The notes under the pieces: generated by a model
Database searches by the model: none
What the model was told of the DNA's origin: nothing
Seen by the model: the letters and a program-made list of their open reading frames with translations, nothing else
Part shown: positions 52,117 through 60,645 of the stretch, piece after piece
How the letters are laid out: every line of letters begins with the position of its first letter
How positions within the stretch are numbered: position 1 is the first letter of the stretch
Assembly (NCBI RefSeq): GCF_000420165.1
Contig: NZ_ATUK01000010.1
Span: 310,001-374,000, forward strand
From: Thioalkalivibrio sp. AKL19
GTDB taxonomy: Bacteria > Pseudomonadota > Gammaproteobacteria > Ectothiorhodospirales > Ectothiorhodospiraceae
DNA: 64,000 nucleotides
Direction of reading: 5' to 3'
Position numbers and translations under genes: made by a program

Positions 52117-52731
52117 CTATTCATCCAGGAATCCCACATCGCCCAGACCGTGCCGGATTACATCGGGCGCGTCGCCGGTCAGGTCGAGCACGCTGGTCGC
52201 CTCCAGGGTCCCGGCACCGCCATCGACCACCAGATCCACCACCTTTCCGAGACGATCCTCGATCTCCCAGGGTTCGCTCAGCGGGTTTTCGTCCCCGGGG
52301 AGTTGCAGGGTCGCGGACATCAGCGGCGAACCCAGCTCCTGCAGCAGCGCCGACAGGATCGGGCTCGCCGGCACGCGCATACCGATCGTACGGCGCTTGG
52401 GGTGCTGCAGGCGTCGCGGAACCTCGCGGGTCGCGGGCAGGATGAACGTGTACGGGCCCGGCGTGAGGGCCTTCATCAGCCGAAAGGCGGTGTTGTCGAC
52501 CTTCGCGTAGACGCCCAGCTCCGACAGATCGCGACACAGCAGGGTCAGGTGATGGGTCTCATCCACCTGGCGGATACGGCGAATCCGGTCCGCCCCGGTC
52601 TTGTCCCCCGGCAGGCAGGCCAGCGCATAGCAGGCATCCGTCGGCAAGGCGATCACGGCCCCTTCCTGGAGACGGTCCAGGACCTGCCGAATCAGCCGGG
52701 GCTGGGGATTGTCAGGGTGGATCGAAATCAT
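52117..52731 (-). CDS. yciO: YciO family (Sua5/YrdC-like) protein
   Basis: The 204-residue protein has the Sua5/YrdC fold with VIALPTDACYALACLPG, LLCRDLSELGVYAKVDN and LTPGPYTFILPATREVPRRL. Its size matches E. coli YciO rather than the shorter TsaC (YrdC). The Sua5/YrdC group makes threonylcarbamoyl-AMP for tRNA; the YciO branch is less well defined and may not replace it. It lies between the DUF945 gene and the yciI side. Confidence 0.88.
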   Translation of the reverse strand: MISIHPDNPQPRLIRQVLDRLQEGAVIALPTDACYALACLPGDKTGADRIRRIRQVDETHHLTLLCRDLSELGVYAKVDNTAFRLMKALTPGPYTFILPATREVPRRLQHPKRRTIGMRVPASPILSALLQELGSPLMSATLQLPGDENPLSEPWEIEDRLGKVVDLVVDGGAGTLEATSVLDLTGDAPDVIRHGLGDVGFLDE

Positions 52732-52801
52732 GGAACGTGTCGGCGCGGTGATCGGCTGCGCAGTGTAGCGCATCCACCGGCACGCCCATAAGAACGAGCC
52801 C

Positions 52802-53090
52802 TTAAGGAGACGCTGATTGAATCGCGCGCTCGCGCTCGAGTCGCTTTTGCGTGCGAACAAGGCGCGGTGACTGCCGTGCAGTCACTCTGCACAAGGGAGC
52901 CGCAACGCCGTGCGCGCGCAAAAGCGGCCGAGCCCCTGCTTTGAATGGTTTGTGGGGTTGGTGCCCCCTGTTCTCCGATCCTGCGTTGCGCCGCTTGCGG
53001 GTAGAACCACTACCCGCTGCTCGACGCGCCTTGTCTCGGAAAACAGGGGGCACCAACGCGAGCGCGCGATTCAATCAGCGTCTCCTTAAC
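52802..53090. mobile_element. MITE with 29-bp inverted ends and TTAA duplication
   Basis: Perfect inverted ends starting GGAGACGCTGATTGAATC span 52806-52834 and 53058-53086, each flanked by TTAA. There is no transposase gene inside. The right half is itself a long imperfect hairpin (GTTGGTGCCCCCTGTT and its inverse), and GTGACTGC-CGT-GCAGTCAC forms a small hairpin at the left. The terminal 18 bases match the IS5-type end at 2918 except at two positions, so it is probably moved by such an element. It fills most of the 412-base gap 52732-53143. Confidence 0.88.
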
Positions 53091-53143
53091 GGCATCCGGC
53101 CACCGACATCGCTAGAATGATGCCCTTACCAAGGAGAATGCCG

Positions 53144-53440
53144 ATGCTGTACATGATCCAGGGCGAGGATGCCCCCGACTCGCTGGATGCGCGGCTCGCC
53201 GCGCGTCCGGAACACGTCGCCCGACTGCAGGCCCTGCGCGACGACGGACGGCTGGTCCTGGCCGGTCCCTTTCCCGCCATCGACAGTGACGACCCGGGCC
53301 CGGCCGGTTTCACCGGCAGCCTGATCGTCGCGGAATTCCCGTCGCTGGAGGCCGCACGCGAGTGGGCCGACGCCGACCCCTACGTGGCGGCCGGCGTGTA
53401 CAGCGTGGTCGACGTGCGACCGTTCAAGCAGGTGTTCTGA
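53144..53440 (+). CDS. yciI: YciI-like protein
   Basis: The 98-residue protein has the YciI fold, a small ferredoxin-like domain. [20 protein letters not shown] and the conserved [27 protein letters not shown] and VRPFKQVF segments match E. coli YciI. Its histidine-aspartate pair may have a hydrolase or sensory role that is not well defined. The AAGGAG site fits ATG 53144. The stop overlaps the next start (TGATG). Confidence 0.9.
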   Translation: MLYMIQGEDAPDSLDARLAARPEHVARLQALRDDGRLVLAGPFPAIDSDDPGPAGFTGSLIVAEFPSLEAAREWADADPYVAAGVYSVVDVRPFKQVF

Positions 53441-54297
53441 TGCGACTTAATCCCCTGACCACGACCCTCGGCTCCCTGGTATTCGCGGGCCTGCTCGCCG
53501 CCTGCGACACGCAGGAAACGCCCACGCCGGAGACCGGCCCGGACGGGATCGCCGCGGATACCGGCGACGTCGATACCGTCGCCATCGTCAACGGCGAGCC
53601 GATCACCCGCGCCGATCTGTTCACCTATTCCGGCATGGACGAAGACCCGGGTCTGGCCGATGGCGACGGGACGCTGGAGGAACTGATCAGCCTCGAGCTG
53701 CTGCGCCAGGAGGCGGTGGAACGCGGGCTGGACACCGATGCGGAGACCCGGCGCATCCTGCGCATGGTGGAGACCAACCTGCTGGCCTCGCTGTTGATGG
53801 ATCGCATCACCGCGGATCTGGAGATCACCCGGGACGACCTCGAGGCGGAATACGAACGCCAGGTCGCGCAAATGCGCGGCACCGAATACCGCGCCCGCCA
53901 CATCCTGGTCGAGGAGGCGGAACAGGCCCGCGAACTCCTGGCGGAACTGGAGGACGGCGCGGACTTTGCCGAACTGGCCGAGGCCCACTCCATCGACCCC
54001 GGCTCGGCCGCCCGCGGCGGCGAGCTGGGCTGGTTTGCCCCCGGGCAGATGGTCCCCGCTTTCAGCGACGCCACCGTCGCACTGGAGACGGGCGAGACCA
54101 CCGCCGAACCGGTGGAGAGCCGTTTTGGCTGGCACATCATCCGTCTCGAGGAGACCCGTGACACGCCGGTCCCCGAGCTGGACGAGGTGCGCGCGGAACT
54201 GGTCGAGATTCTCGAAAGCCGCGCCATCCAGGAGTATCTGGAGGCGCTGCGCGAAGACGCCAACGTCGAGATTCCGACCCGCCCCGCCAACCAGTAA
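53440..54297 (+). CDS. Parvulin-type peptidyl-prolyl isomerase lipoprotein
   Basis: The 285-residue precursor has a lipoprotein signal with lipobox LLAAC (cysteine at about residue 23). A SurA/PrsA-type N-terminal chaperone region follows, then a parvulin domain (YRARHILVEEAEQARELLAE, about residue 150; GWFAPGQMVPAFSDA; FGWHIIRLEE). It should aid folding of exported proteins at the outer face of the inner membrane or in the periplasm. It is translationally coupled to yciI. Confidence 0.92.
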   Translation: MRLNPLTTTLGSLVFAGLLAACDTQETPTPETGPDGIAADTGDVDTVAIVNGEPITRADLFTYSGMDEDPGLADGDGTLEELISLELLRQEAVERGLDTDAETRRILRMVETNLLASLLMDRITADLEITRDDLEAEYERQVAQMRGTEYRARHILVEEAEQARELLAELEDGADFAELAEAHSIDPGSAARGGELGWFAPGQMVPAFSDATVALETGETTAEPVESRFGWHIIRLEETRDTPVPELDEVRAELVEILESRAIQEYLEALREDANVEIPTRPANQ

Positions 54298-54324
54298 GGA
54301 CGCCTTGCGGGGCGCCCGCAGACA

Positions 54325-54879
54325 TCAGTGCCCGTGCTGCCCGTGTTCGGGGTCCATGGGGTGCGTATCGTCGTCCATCATGTGCCCTCGGGAGTGACTG
54401 TCACTGGACCCTTCGCCCCGTTGCACCCGGGCGTGGATCTCCATGGTCCCGCCATCGTCGAACTCGAGGATCACGGGGATCCAGTCGCCCGCCGTCAGCG
54501 GCTCGTGCAGGCGGATGAACATCAGGTGCAGGCCACCCGGCTCCAGCAACAGGCGCTCGCCCGCCGGGATCTCCAGTCCGTCGACCTGGCGCATGCGCAT
54601 CACCCCGTCCACGTGGGCGTGCTCGTGCAACTCCACCACCTCGGAAATCGGTGCGTCTGCGGCCACGATGCGGTAGTCCCGCTCGCCGTGGTTGCGGAGC
54701 ACGAAGTACCCCCCCGTCATGTCGCCCGGCATCAGGCGTATCCAGGGTGTGCCCTCCATCTCCAGGCCTTCGCGACACTCACAGATCTGCGGCTCGTCGG
54801 CCGCCAGCGGGGCCGCAAACCCGCTCGCCAGAAGGCCGGACACCAGGAGACCGCCCAGAAACCGCTTGGATCGCTTCAT
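54325..54879 (-). CDS. PCuAC-type periplasmic copper chaperone
   Basis: The 184-residue precursor has a signal peptide ending near LAADE and a PCuAC domain with the copper motif spread over ELHEHAHVDGVMRMRQVDGL and GGLHLMF. After that, a tail of about 30 residues is rich in His, Met and Asp (HMMDDDTHPMDPEHGQHGH), which could bind extra copper. It would hand Cu(I) to cupro-oxidases or to the nitrite reductase-like protein. An ATG five codons earlier is less likely. Confidence 0.87.
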   Translation of the reverse strand: MKRSKRFLGGLLVSGLLASGFAAPLAADEPQICECREGLEMEGTPWIRLMPGDMTGGYFVLRNHGERDYRIVAADAPISEVVELHEHAHVDGVMRMRQVDGLEIPAGERLLLEPGGLHLMFIRLHEPLTAGDWIPVILEFDDGGTMEIHARVQRGEGSSDSHSRGHMMDDDTHPMDPEHGQHGH

Positions 54880-55065
54880 CACCTTTATCCTCATTTAAGC
54901 AAAACGTAATATTGGCACAACAGAGACCCACCGCAACCGCCGCGGTTCCCTTACAAATCCCAGTGGTAAGATAACGCCCGCGGCGGGAACCTCCGCCCCG
55001 CACGCACCTCCAAGCGTCGGGTCATGCCCGGCCCGCAAAGTTGCCGAGCCACAATCGAGACGTCC

Positions 55066-56322
55066 ATGCCGCGCGCCCTACGCCGAGCCATTCTCCCCGT
55101 CCTGATCCTCGCCATCGCGGTGGTGGGCTTCATGGTCCTGCGCGCGACCGGGCCCGAGGCCCCGCCGCCCGAGGCAGGGGAGCGCACCTGGCCCGTACAG
55201 GGCCTGACCGCCGAGCCCGGGACGCACCGGCCGGGGGTCATCCTGAACGGGCGCACCCGCTCCGCCCGTGACGCGCTACTGCGCGCTGCGGTGGAAGGCG
55301 AGATCGAGGCCGTGCCGGCACGCGCCGGGCAGCGCGTGGCCTCCGGCGACACCCTCGTGCGGATCGACCCGCGCGAGGCCCGGCTCCTGCTGGACCAGCG
55401 CGAAGCCGAACGGCGGGAGCTGGAAGGAGCGGTCGAGAGCGAGGACCTGCGGGCCCGCTTCGACCGCGAGGCCCTGCAGCGCGAGCGCGAACTGCTGGCC
55501 ATTGCCCAGCGCGGCCTGGAGCGCGCCCGTGACCTGCGCGAGCGCAATCTCGGCTCCGAATCCGATGTCGATGCCGCCCGCGAGCGACTGCAGCAGGCCA
55601 GTATCACCGTGGACAGTCGCGAGCAGGCCGTGGCCGATGCCCCGATGCGCAAGGCCCAGGCCGAGGCGCGCCTGGCGCGTGCCCGCGCCGCTGAATCCCA
55701 GGCCGAGATCGACCTGGAGCGCACCACCATCCGCGCCCCGTTCGATGCCCGCATCGTGGAGGTCGAGGTCGCCGGTGGCGAGCGCGCCCGTCCCGGAGAC
55801 CCGCTGCTGCGACTGTTCGCGGTGGATGACCTGGAGATTCGTGCCAGCCTCCCGGAACACCTGGTGGCCCGTGTGGAGGCCCTCCTGCAGGCGGGCACCA
55901 CCCTGCCCGCCCGGGCGACGGTCGGCGGTCACGAGATCGAGACCCAACTGGCGCGCCTGGAGGGCGAGACCCGCACCGGCGACGCCGGGATGCGCGGGGT
56001 GTTCGAGGTGCGCTCCGGGGGCGAGCAACTCCCCCTGAACCGCTTTGTCGAGCTGCGCCTCGAACTGCCCGAGGAGCCCGACAGCCTGGCGGTGCCTTTC
56101 GAGGCACTGTTTGGTCGCGACCGGGTATTCCGCGTGGTCGACGGGCGCCTGGAGTCGCTGCCGGTCGAGCGCCTTGGCGATTTCATCGACGCGGACGGCA
56201 ACACCCTGGCCCTGATCCGCAGCGACGCCATTCGCGCTGGCGACACCCTGATCGCCACCCGCCTGCCGAATGCCGTGGACGGCCTGCGGGTCGAGGTTGA
56301 AGAACAGGATTCCGGCCGATGA
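55066..56322 (+). CDS. RND efflux periplasmic adaptor (membrane fusion protein)
   Basis: The 418-residue protein has an N-terminal membrane anchor and the standard order of adaptor domains: lipoyl half GEIEAVPARAGQRVASGDTL, a long coiled-coil hairpin (about residues 110-215), the second lipoyl half TTIRAPFDARIVEVEVAGGE, then beta-barrel and membrane-proximal domains. It links an inner-membrane pump to an outer-membrane channel, which is not encoded here. It overlaps the pump gene by four bases. Confidence 0.92.
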   Translation: MPRALRRAILPVLILAIAVVGFMVLRATGPEAPPPEAGERTWPVQGLTAEPGTHRPGVILNGRTRSARDALLRAAVEGEIEAVPARAGQRVASGDTLVRIDPREARLLLDQREAERRELEGAVESEDLRARFDREALQRERELLAIAQRGLERARDLRERNLGSESDVDAARERLQQASITVDSREQAVADAPMRKAQAEARLARARAAESQAEIDLERTTIRAPFDARIVEVEVAGGERARPGDPLLRLFAVDDLEIRASLPEHLVARVEALLQAGTTLPARATVGGHEIETQLARLEGETRTGDAGMRGVFEVRSGGEQLPLNRFVELRLELPEEPDSLAVPFEALFGRDRVFRVVDGRLESLPVERLGDFIDADGNTLALIRSDAIRAGDTLIATRLPNAVDGLRVEVEEQDSGR

Positions 56323-59300
56323 GCGAATCGGAGACCGGCAGCGCGCCGGAATCCGGGCAGCCCATGCCTGGTGGCGGCGCGCAGGAGCACGACGGGCCTC
56401 CACGCGGCCCGATCCAGCTGTTCCTGGAGCATCGCCTCGCCGCCAACCTGCTGATTGCACTGATGCTGCTGGCCGGGGCCTTTGCCCTGACCAAGCTCAA
56501 CACCCAGTTCTTCCCCAACTTCGAGCTCGACTTCGTCACCGTCGAGGTGCCCTGGACCGGGGCCAGCGCGGAGGATGTCGAACGCGCCATCGTCGACCCG
56601 CTGGAGCAGGACCTGCGCACCGTCGACGGGCTGCGCAACATGACCTCCACCTCGGCGCTGGGGATCGGCGTGGTCACCATGGAGTTCGAGGCCGGGACCG
56701 ACATGACCCTGGCGCTGGAGCAGGTCAACGACCGTGTGAACCAGCAGCGCAACCTGCCAGAGGCCGCCGAGACCCCGGTGGTCACCCGCATCATCCGCTA
56801 CGAGCCGGTGGCGCGGTTGCTGCTGACCGGCCCCGAGGACCCGCAGCAACTGCGCATCCTCGCGCGTCAGTTCGAACGCGAACTGCTGGATGCCGGCATC
56901 GCGCGCATCGAGTTCACCGGCCTGACCGAGGACGAGATGGCCATCCAGGTGCCATCCGCAACGCTCTACCGCCTGGACATGACGCTTGCGGACATCGGCG
57001 AGCAGATCCGCGCCATGGCGCAGGACCTGCCGGCCGGCTCGGTGGGTCGCGACGACACTGCGCGCCAGATCCGCAGCCTGGAGCAGGCGCGCGACATCGT
57101 CAGCTTCGAGCGCCTGGTACTGCGCGGCGATGGCGAGCTGGGGCGCCTGACCCTGGGCGATATCGCGACCCTGGACCTGCGCCATCGCGACGGGCAGGTA
57201 CGCGTCCGCGCCAACGGCCAGCGGGCGATCGAGATGCAATTGCTGCGCTCGGAGACCGGCGACTCCCTCGCCGCCGCGCAGGTGCTGGAGGACTGGCTGG
57301 CCGAAACCCGCCCCGCCCTGCCGCCAGGGGTTGATCTACAGGTCACCGATGCCTTCTGGGAGCTCCTGTCCGAGCGCATCACGCTGCTGCTGAAAAACGG
57401 TCTGGGCGGCCTGTTGCTCGTCCTGGCCATCCTGTTCCTGTTCCTCAACCGCCACATCGCCCTGCGCGTGGCACTGGGCATCCCGATCGCGTTCACCGCC
57501 GCCTTCGTGGTGCTGTGGGTGGTCGGCGGCTCGATCAACATGATCTCGCTGTTCGGCTTCATCATGTCGCTGGGGATCATCGTCGACAACGCCATCGTGG
57601 TCTCGGAACACGCCTACAGCCTGCACCAGCGCGGAATGTCGGCCAGCCGTGCCGCGCGCGACGGGGCCCGGCGCATGGTCGGCCCGGTGATCGCCGCCTC
57701 GCTGACTACGGTCGCCGCGTTCCTGCCGCTGATGCTGATCGGCGGGATCATCGGCAACATCCTGTTCGACATCCCGCTGGTGGTGATCTGCGTGATCATC
57801 GCCACCTTGCTGATCGCCTTCCTGATCCTGCCCGCCCACCTGAAGGGCGTGATGCACCGGCTCAAGCCGCCGCGCCCGGGCAGCCTGCGCGAGCGTTTCG
57901 ACAACGGCTTCGAGGGCTTCCGCAACGGCGCCTTCCGCCGCGCGGTCACCGTGTCAGTCAATCATTCCGGCACCACCCTGGCGCTGGCCGTCGGCGCGCT
58001 GATCCTGGCCATCGGCCTGGCCGCCAGCGGGCGCATCGGCTTCACCTTCTTCCCGTCTCCCGAGGGCACCATCGTCAATGCCGGCGTCAACTTCGTCGCC
58101 GGTACCCCGCCGGAACGGGTGGAGGCCTTTCTGATCCACGCCGAGGAGGCCCTGGCGGAGACCGAGGAGGCCTTCGGCGGCGACCTGGTGCGCGCCTCGG
58201 TCACCCGCCTGGGACGCGGCATCGACCCCGGCGACGGCAACGCCCCGCGCGGCGACCAGTTCGGCAACATCCAGGTGGAGCTGATCTCGCCGGAGCAGCG
58301 CGAGGTCCGCAACCGCGAGTTCATCCAGGCGTGGGAAGACCGCGTCCGCCAGGCCCCGGGCATCGAGAATTTCAGCATCGACGAGCGCCAGACCGGCCCG
58401 CCCGGGCGTGACCTGGAGGTCCGCCTGACTGGCGATGATCCGCATGTGCTGAAGAACGCGGCCCTGGAACTGGCGGAGATCTTCGACGACTTCGCCGGCA
58501 CCTTCGCCACCAACGACGACACCCCGTTCGGGCGCGAGCAGCTGGTATTCCAGGTCAAGCCGGAGGGCCGCGCCCTGGGCCTGACCACTGAATCGGTCGG
58601 CGCCCAGCTGCGCGACGCCTATGACGGCCACCTGGCCCAGCTCTACCAGGACGGGCTGGAGGAGGTCGAGGTGCGCGTGCGCCTGCCGGACCACGAACGC
58701 CATTCCAGCGAGAGCCTGGAGCGGCTGAACCTGCGCCTGCCGAGCGGCGAGTTCGTGCCGCTGGGCAGCGTGGTCGATCTGCGTTCGCGCCAGGGCTTCG
58801 AGACCCTGCGCCATGCCGATACCCGGCTGGCCATCCAGGTCTCCACCGAGGTCGACCGCAGCGTGAACAACGCCGCGCGCATCCGCGCCGCGCTGGAGGA
58901 CGGCCCGCTGGACGACCTCGCGGCACGCTACGGCATCGAGTATTCCTTCGAGGGGCGCGCCGCCGACCAGGCCGAGACCTTCGCCGACATGCGCACGGGC
59001 CTGATCCTGGCGCTGGGGCTGATGTACCTCACCCTGGCCTGGGTGTTCGGCTCCTGGGGCTGGCCACTGATCGTGATGGCGATCATCCCGTTCGGCATCC
59101 TCGGCGCCCTGCTCGGACACTGGATCCTGAACGTGGAGCTGACCATCCTGTCGCTGTTCGGCCTGTTCGGCCTGACCGGCATCGTGGTCAACAACTCGAT
59201 CATCCTGGTGAGCTTCTACCAGGGCCTGCGCGAGGCCGGACTGGCCCTGCAGGAGGCGATCGTCGAAGCCGCCTGCCAGCGCCTGCGCGCGGTGATCCTG

Positions 59301-59507
59301 ACCTCGGTCACCACCATCGCCGGCCTGACGCCGCTGCTGTTCGAACGCTCGGTCCAGGCCCAGTTCCTGATCCCGATGGCGATCTCCATCGTCTTCGGCC
59401 TGGCCATCGCCACCGTGCTGGTGCTGTTCGTGATCCCCGCGCTGCTACGCCTCTACGAGGGTCGCTTCGACCGCGGCGCCAGCACCACCCACCACGCCAC
59501 CGAATAG
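56319..59507 (+). CDS. RND-family efflux pump
   Basis: The 1062-residue pump has twelve membrane helices and two large periplasmic loops. Family blocks are FPNFELDFVTVEVPWTGASA near the start, SLFGFIMSLGIIVDNAIVVS with the proton-relay aspartate in helix 4, and LSLFGLFGLTGIVVNNSIIL in helix 10-11. It belongs to the hydrophobe/amphiphile or broad multidrug branch. The substrate is unknown. N-terminal 27 residues are flexible and may be non-native start choice. Confidence 0.93.
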   Translation: MSESETGSAPESGQPMPGGGAQEHDGPPRGPIQLFLEHRLAANLLIALMLLAGAFALTKLNTQFFPNFELDFVTVEVPWTGASAEDVERAIVDPLEQDLRTVDGLRNMTSTSALGIGVVTMEFEAGTDMTLALEQVNDRVNQQRNLPEAAETPVVTRIIRYEPVARLLLTGPEDPQQLRILARQFERELLDAGIARIEFTGLTEDEMAIQVPSATLYRLDMTLADIGEQIRAMAQDLPAGSVGRDDTARQIRSLEQARDIVSFERLVLRGDGELGRLTLGDIATLDLRHRDGQVRVRANGQRAIEMQLLRSETGDSLAAAQVLEDWLAETRPALPPGVDLQVTDAFWELLSERITLLLKNGLGGLLLVLAILFLFLNRHIALRVALGIPIAFTAAFVVLWVVGGSINMISLFGFIMSLGIIVDNAIVVSEHAYSLHQRGMSASRAARDGARRMVGPVIAASLTTVAAFLPLMLIGGIIGNILFDIPLVVICVIIATLLIAFLILPAHLKGVMHRLKPPRPGSLRERFDNGFEGFRNGAFRRAVTVSVNHSGTTLALAVGALILAIGLAASGRIGFTFFPSPEGTIVNAGVNFVAGTPPERVEAFLIHAEEALAETEEAFGGDLVRASVTRLGRGIDPGDGNAPRGDQFGNIQVELISPEQREVRNREFIQAWEDRVRQAPGIENFSIDERQTGPPGRDLEVRLTGDDPHVLKNAALELAEIFDDFAGTFATNDDTPFGREQLVFQVKPEGRALGLTTESVGAQLRDAYDGHLAQLYQDGLEEVEVRVRLPDHERHSSESLERLNLRLPSGEFVPLGSVVDLRSRQGFETLRHADTRLAIQVSTEVDRSVNNAARIRAALEDGPLDDLAARYGIEYSFEGRAADQAETFADMRTGLILALGLMYLTLAWVFGSWGWPLIVMAIIPFGILGALLGHWILNVELTILSLFGLFGLTGIVVNNSIILVSFYQGLREAGLALQEAIVEAACQRLRAVILTSVTTIAGLTPLLFERSVQAQFLIPMAISIVFGLAIATVLVLFVIPALLRLYEGRFDRGASTTHHATE

Positions 59508-59540
59508 CCCTCCGCGCCCACCCGTGGCTTTGTACTCCCG

Positions 59541-59819
59541 CCACGAAGCGCACGAAGAAGGGCCAAGTCAAGGTCAAGGGCGGGTTGCACCACATAGGGC
59601 ACGGAGAAATGCGATGGCGGGCCAGGGGGCCGAAAAGCTGGGGCGAGAAGAACGGTGAGTGGTCCAGTCAGACCAGTGGCGGGCATTGATGCGCTTCCTT
59701 TGCGCTCCACGGCATCCTGCCCGGTTCGAAACTGTCTTCGATTTTCTCTGTGTACGCCGTGTCCTCTGTGGTGCAATCGCCCTTCGTCGTGCCTTCGTGC
59801 GCTTCGTGGTTGATCAAAC
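59541..59819. repeat. Long imperfect inverted repeat (CACGAAGCGCACGAAG type)
   Basis: CCACGAAGCGCACGAAGAAG opens the left end (59541-59584) and an inverted copy closes it (59781-59819). Inside, CACCACATAGGGCACGGAG pairs with an inverse near 59740-59775. It fills most of the 382-base gap after the RND gene, in which I see no gene. Such CACCACGAAG-type repeats are dispersed in many proteobacteria. Confidence 0.65.
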
Positions 59820-59855
59820 GAGACCGGCCCGACGGCGTGTACTCAGCCGACGGGC

Positions 59856-59861
59856 TATACT
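59856..59861 (+). promoter_or_regulatory. Probable -10 box of the toxin-antitoxin module
   Basis: TATACT lies 29 bases before the antitoxin start; an AAGGGA ribosome-binding site lies between. No clear -35 box was found. Confidence 0.4.
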
Positions 59862-59889
59862 GGATTCGTATGTTTCAAGGGAGTTACAC

Positions 59890-60102
59890 GTGACTGCATC
59901 CCTCGCTCTCGACCAGATGACCACGACCGAAAAGCTCCGTGCCATGGAAGAGCTGTGGGAAGACCTGGCGCGCAATCCCGCGGATATCCCCGTCCCGGAC
60001 TGGCATCGCGAGGTACTGGAGCAGCGCCAGGCGTCCGCGGCCAGCGGCGACGCCCGATTCCATCCCTGGGGCGACGTCAAGCAACGCCTGCGCAACAGGT
60101 AA
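59890..60102 (+). CDS. Addiction-module antitoxin component
   Basis: The 70-residue protein resembles the short helical antitoxins of the unstable-antitoxin type (Unstab_antitox), with DQMTTTEKLRAMEELWEDLA and the conserved PDWHREVLEQR. It begins with GTG at 59890, behind AAGGGAG. It should bind and block the RelE/ParE-type toxin encoded 9 bases downstream. The module lies between copies of a dispersed repeat. Confidence 0.82.
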   Translation: MTASLALDQMTTTEKLRAMEELWEDLARNPADIPVPDWHREVLEQRQASAASGDARFHPWGDVKQRLRNR

Positions 60103-60111
60103 CCCTCTGCC

Positions 60112-60417
60112 TTGCGCTTGATCGAACTCCTCGACGCGGCGGAAGAGGACCTGGCCCGAGGGGCTGCCTTCTACGCCTCCCGGTCCCCGGGGCTGGGCGA
60201 GTACTTCCTCGATGCCCTCTTTTCCGACATCGACTCCCTGCTCCTGTACGCCGGCGTGCACGAGGAACATCATGGTTTCCATCGTCTGCTTTCCCGCCGC
60301 TTCCCCTTCGCGATCTACTATCGGGTCGATGACGAAATCATCCGCGTCTACGCCATCCTCGATTGCCGCCAGGCCCCGGGTCATCTCGCCACACGCCTGA
60401 GCGATCCAGACGAGTAA
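60112..60417 (+). CDS. RelE/ParE-family toxin
   Basis: The 101-residue protein has the RelE/ParE fold: LIELLDAAEEDLARGAAFYA, then the strand FHRLLSRRFPFAIYYRVDDE and IIRVYAILDCRQAPGHLATR. ParE-type proteins poison gyrase and RelE-type cut mRNA; which applies is not clear. The start appears to be TTG at 60112. It pairs with the antitoxin just upstream. Confidence 0.82.
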   Translation: MRLIELLDAAEEDLARGAAFYASRSPGLGEYFLDALFSDIDSLLLYAGVHEEHHGFHRLLSRRFPFAIYYRVDDEIIRVYAILDCRQAPGHLATRLSDPDE

Positions 60418-60583
60418 CCCGGCTTTTCAACGAAGGAGGTCAAGGGCGGTTACAGGAAGGCTGGAAGACAAGAAGGATGATCGGGATGTGAGCCCTGGCG
60501 GGCGACTCGATACACCCCCGGTGTGCCTGTCATACACTCGACGACTTAACCCCGTCCCCCTTCCGATCTTCGCGTCTTCCTGT

Positions 60584-60645
60584 CGACGCCCTTGACCTTG
60601 ACCTGGCCCTTCTTCGTGTCTTCGTGCGCTTCGTGGTGAATCAAA
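60584..60645 (-). repeat. Dispersed repeat copy that supplies an MFS stop codon
   Basis: On the minus strand it reads TTTGATTCACCACGAAGCGC, then GAAGGGCCAGGTCAAGGTCA, very like the left copy at 59541. The TGA stop of the MFS gene (60641-60643) lies inside it. Confidence 0.75.
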
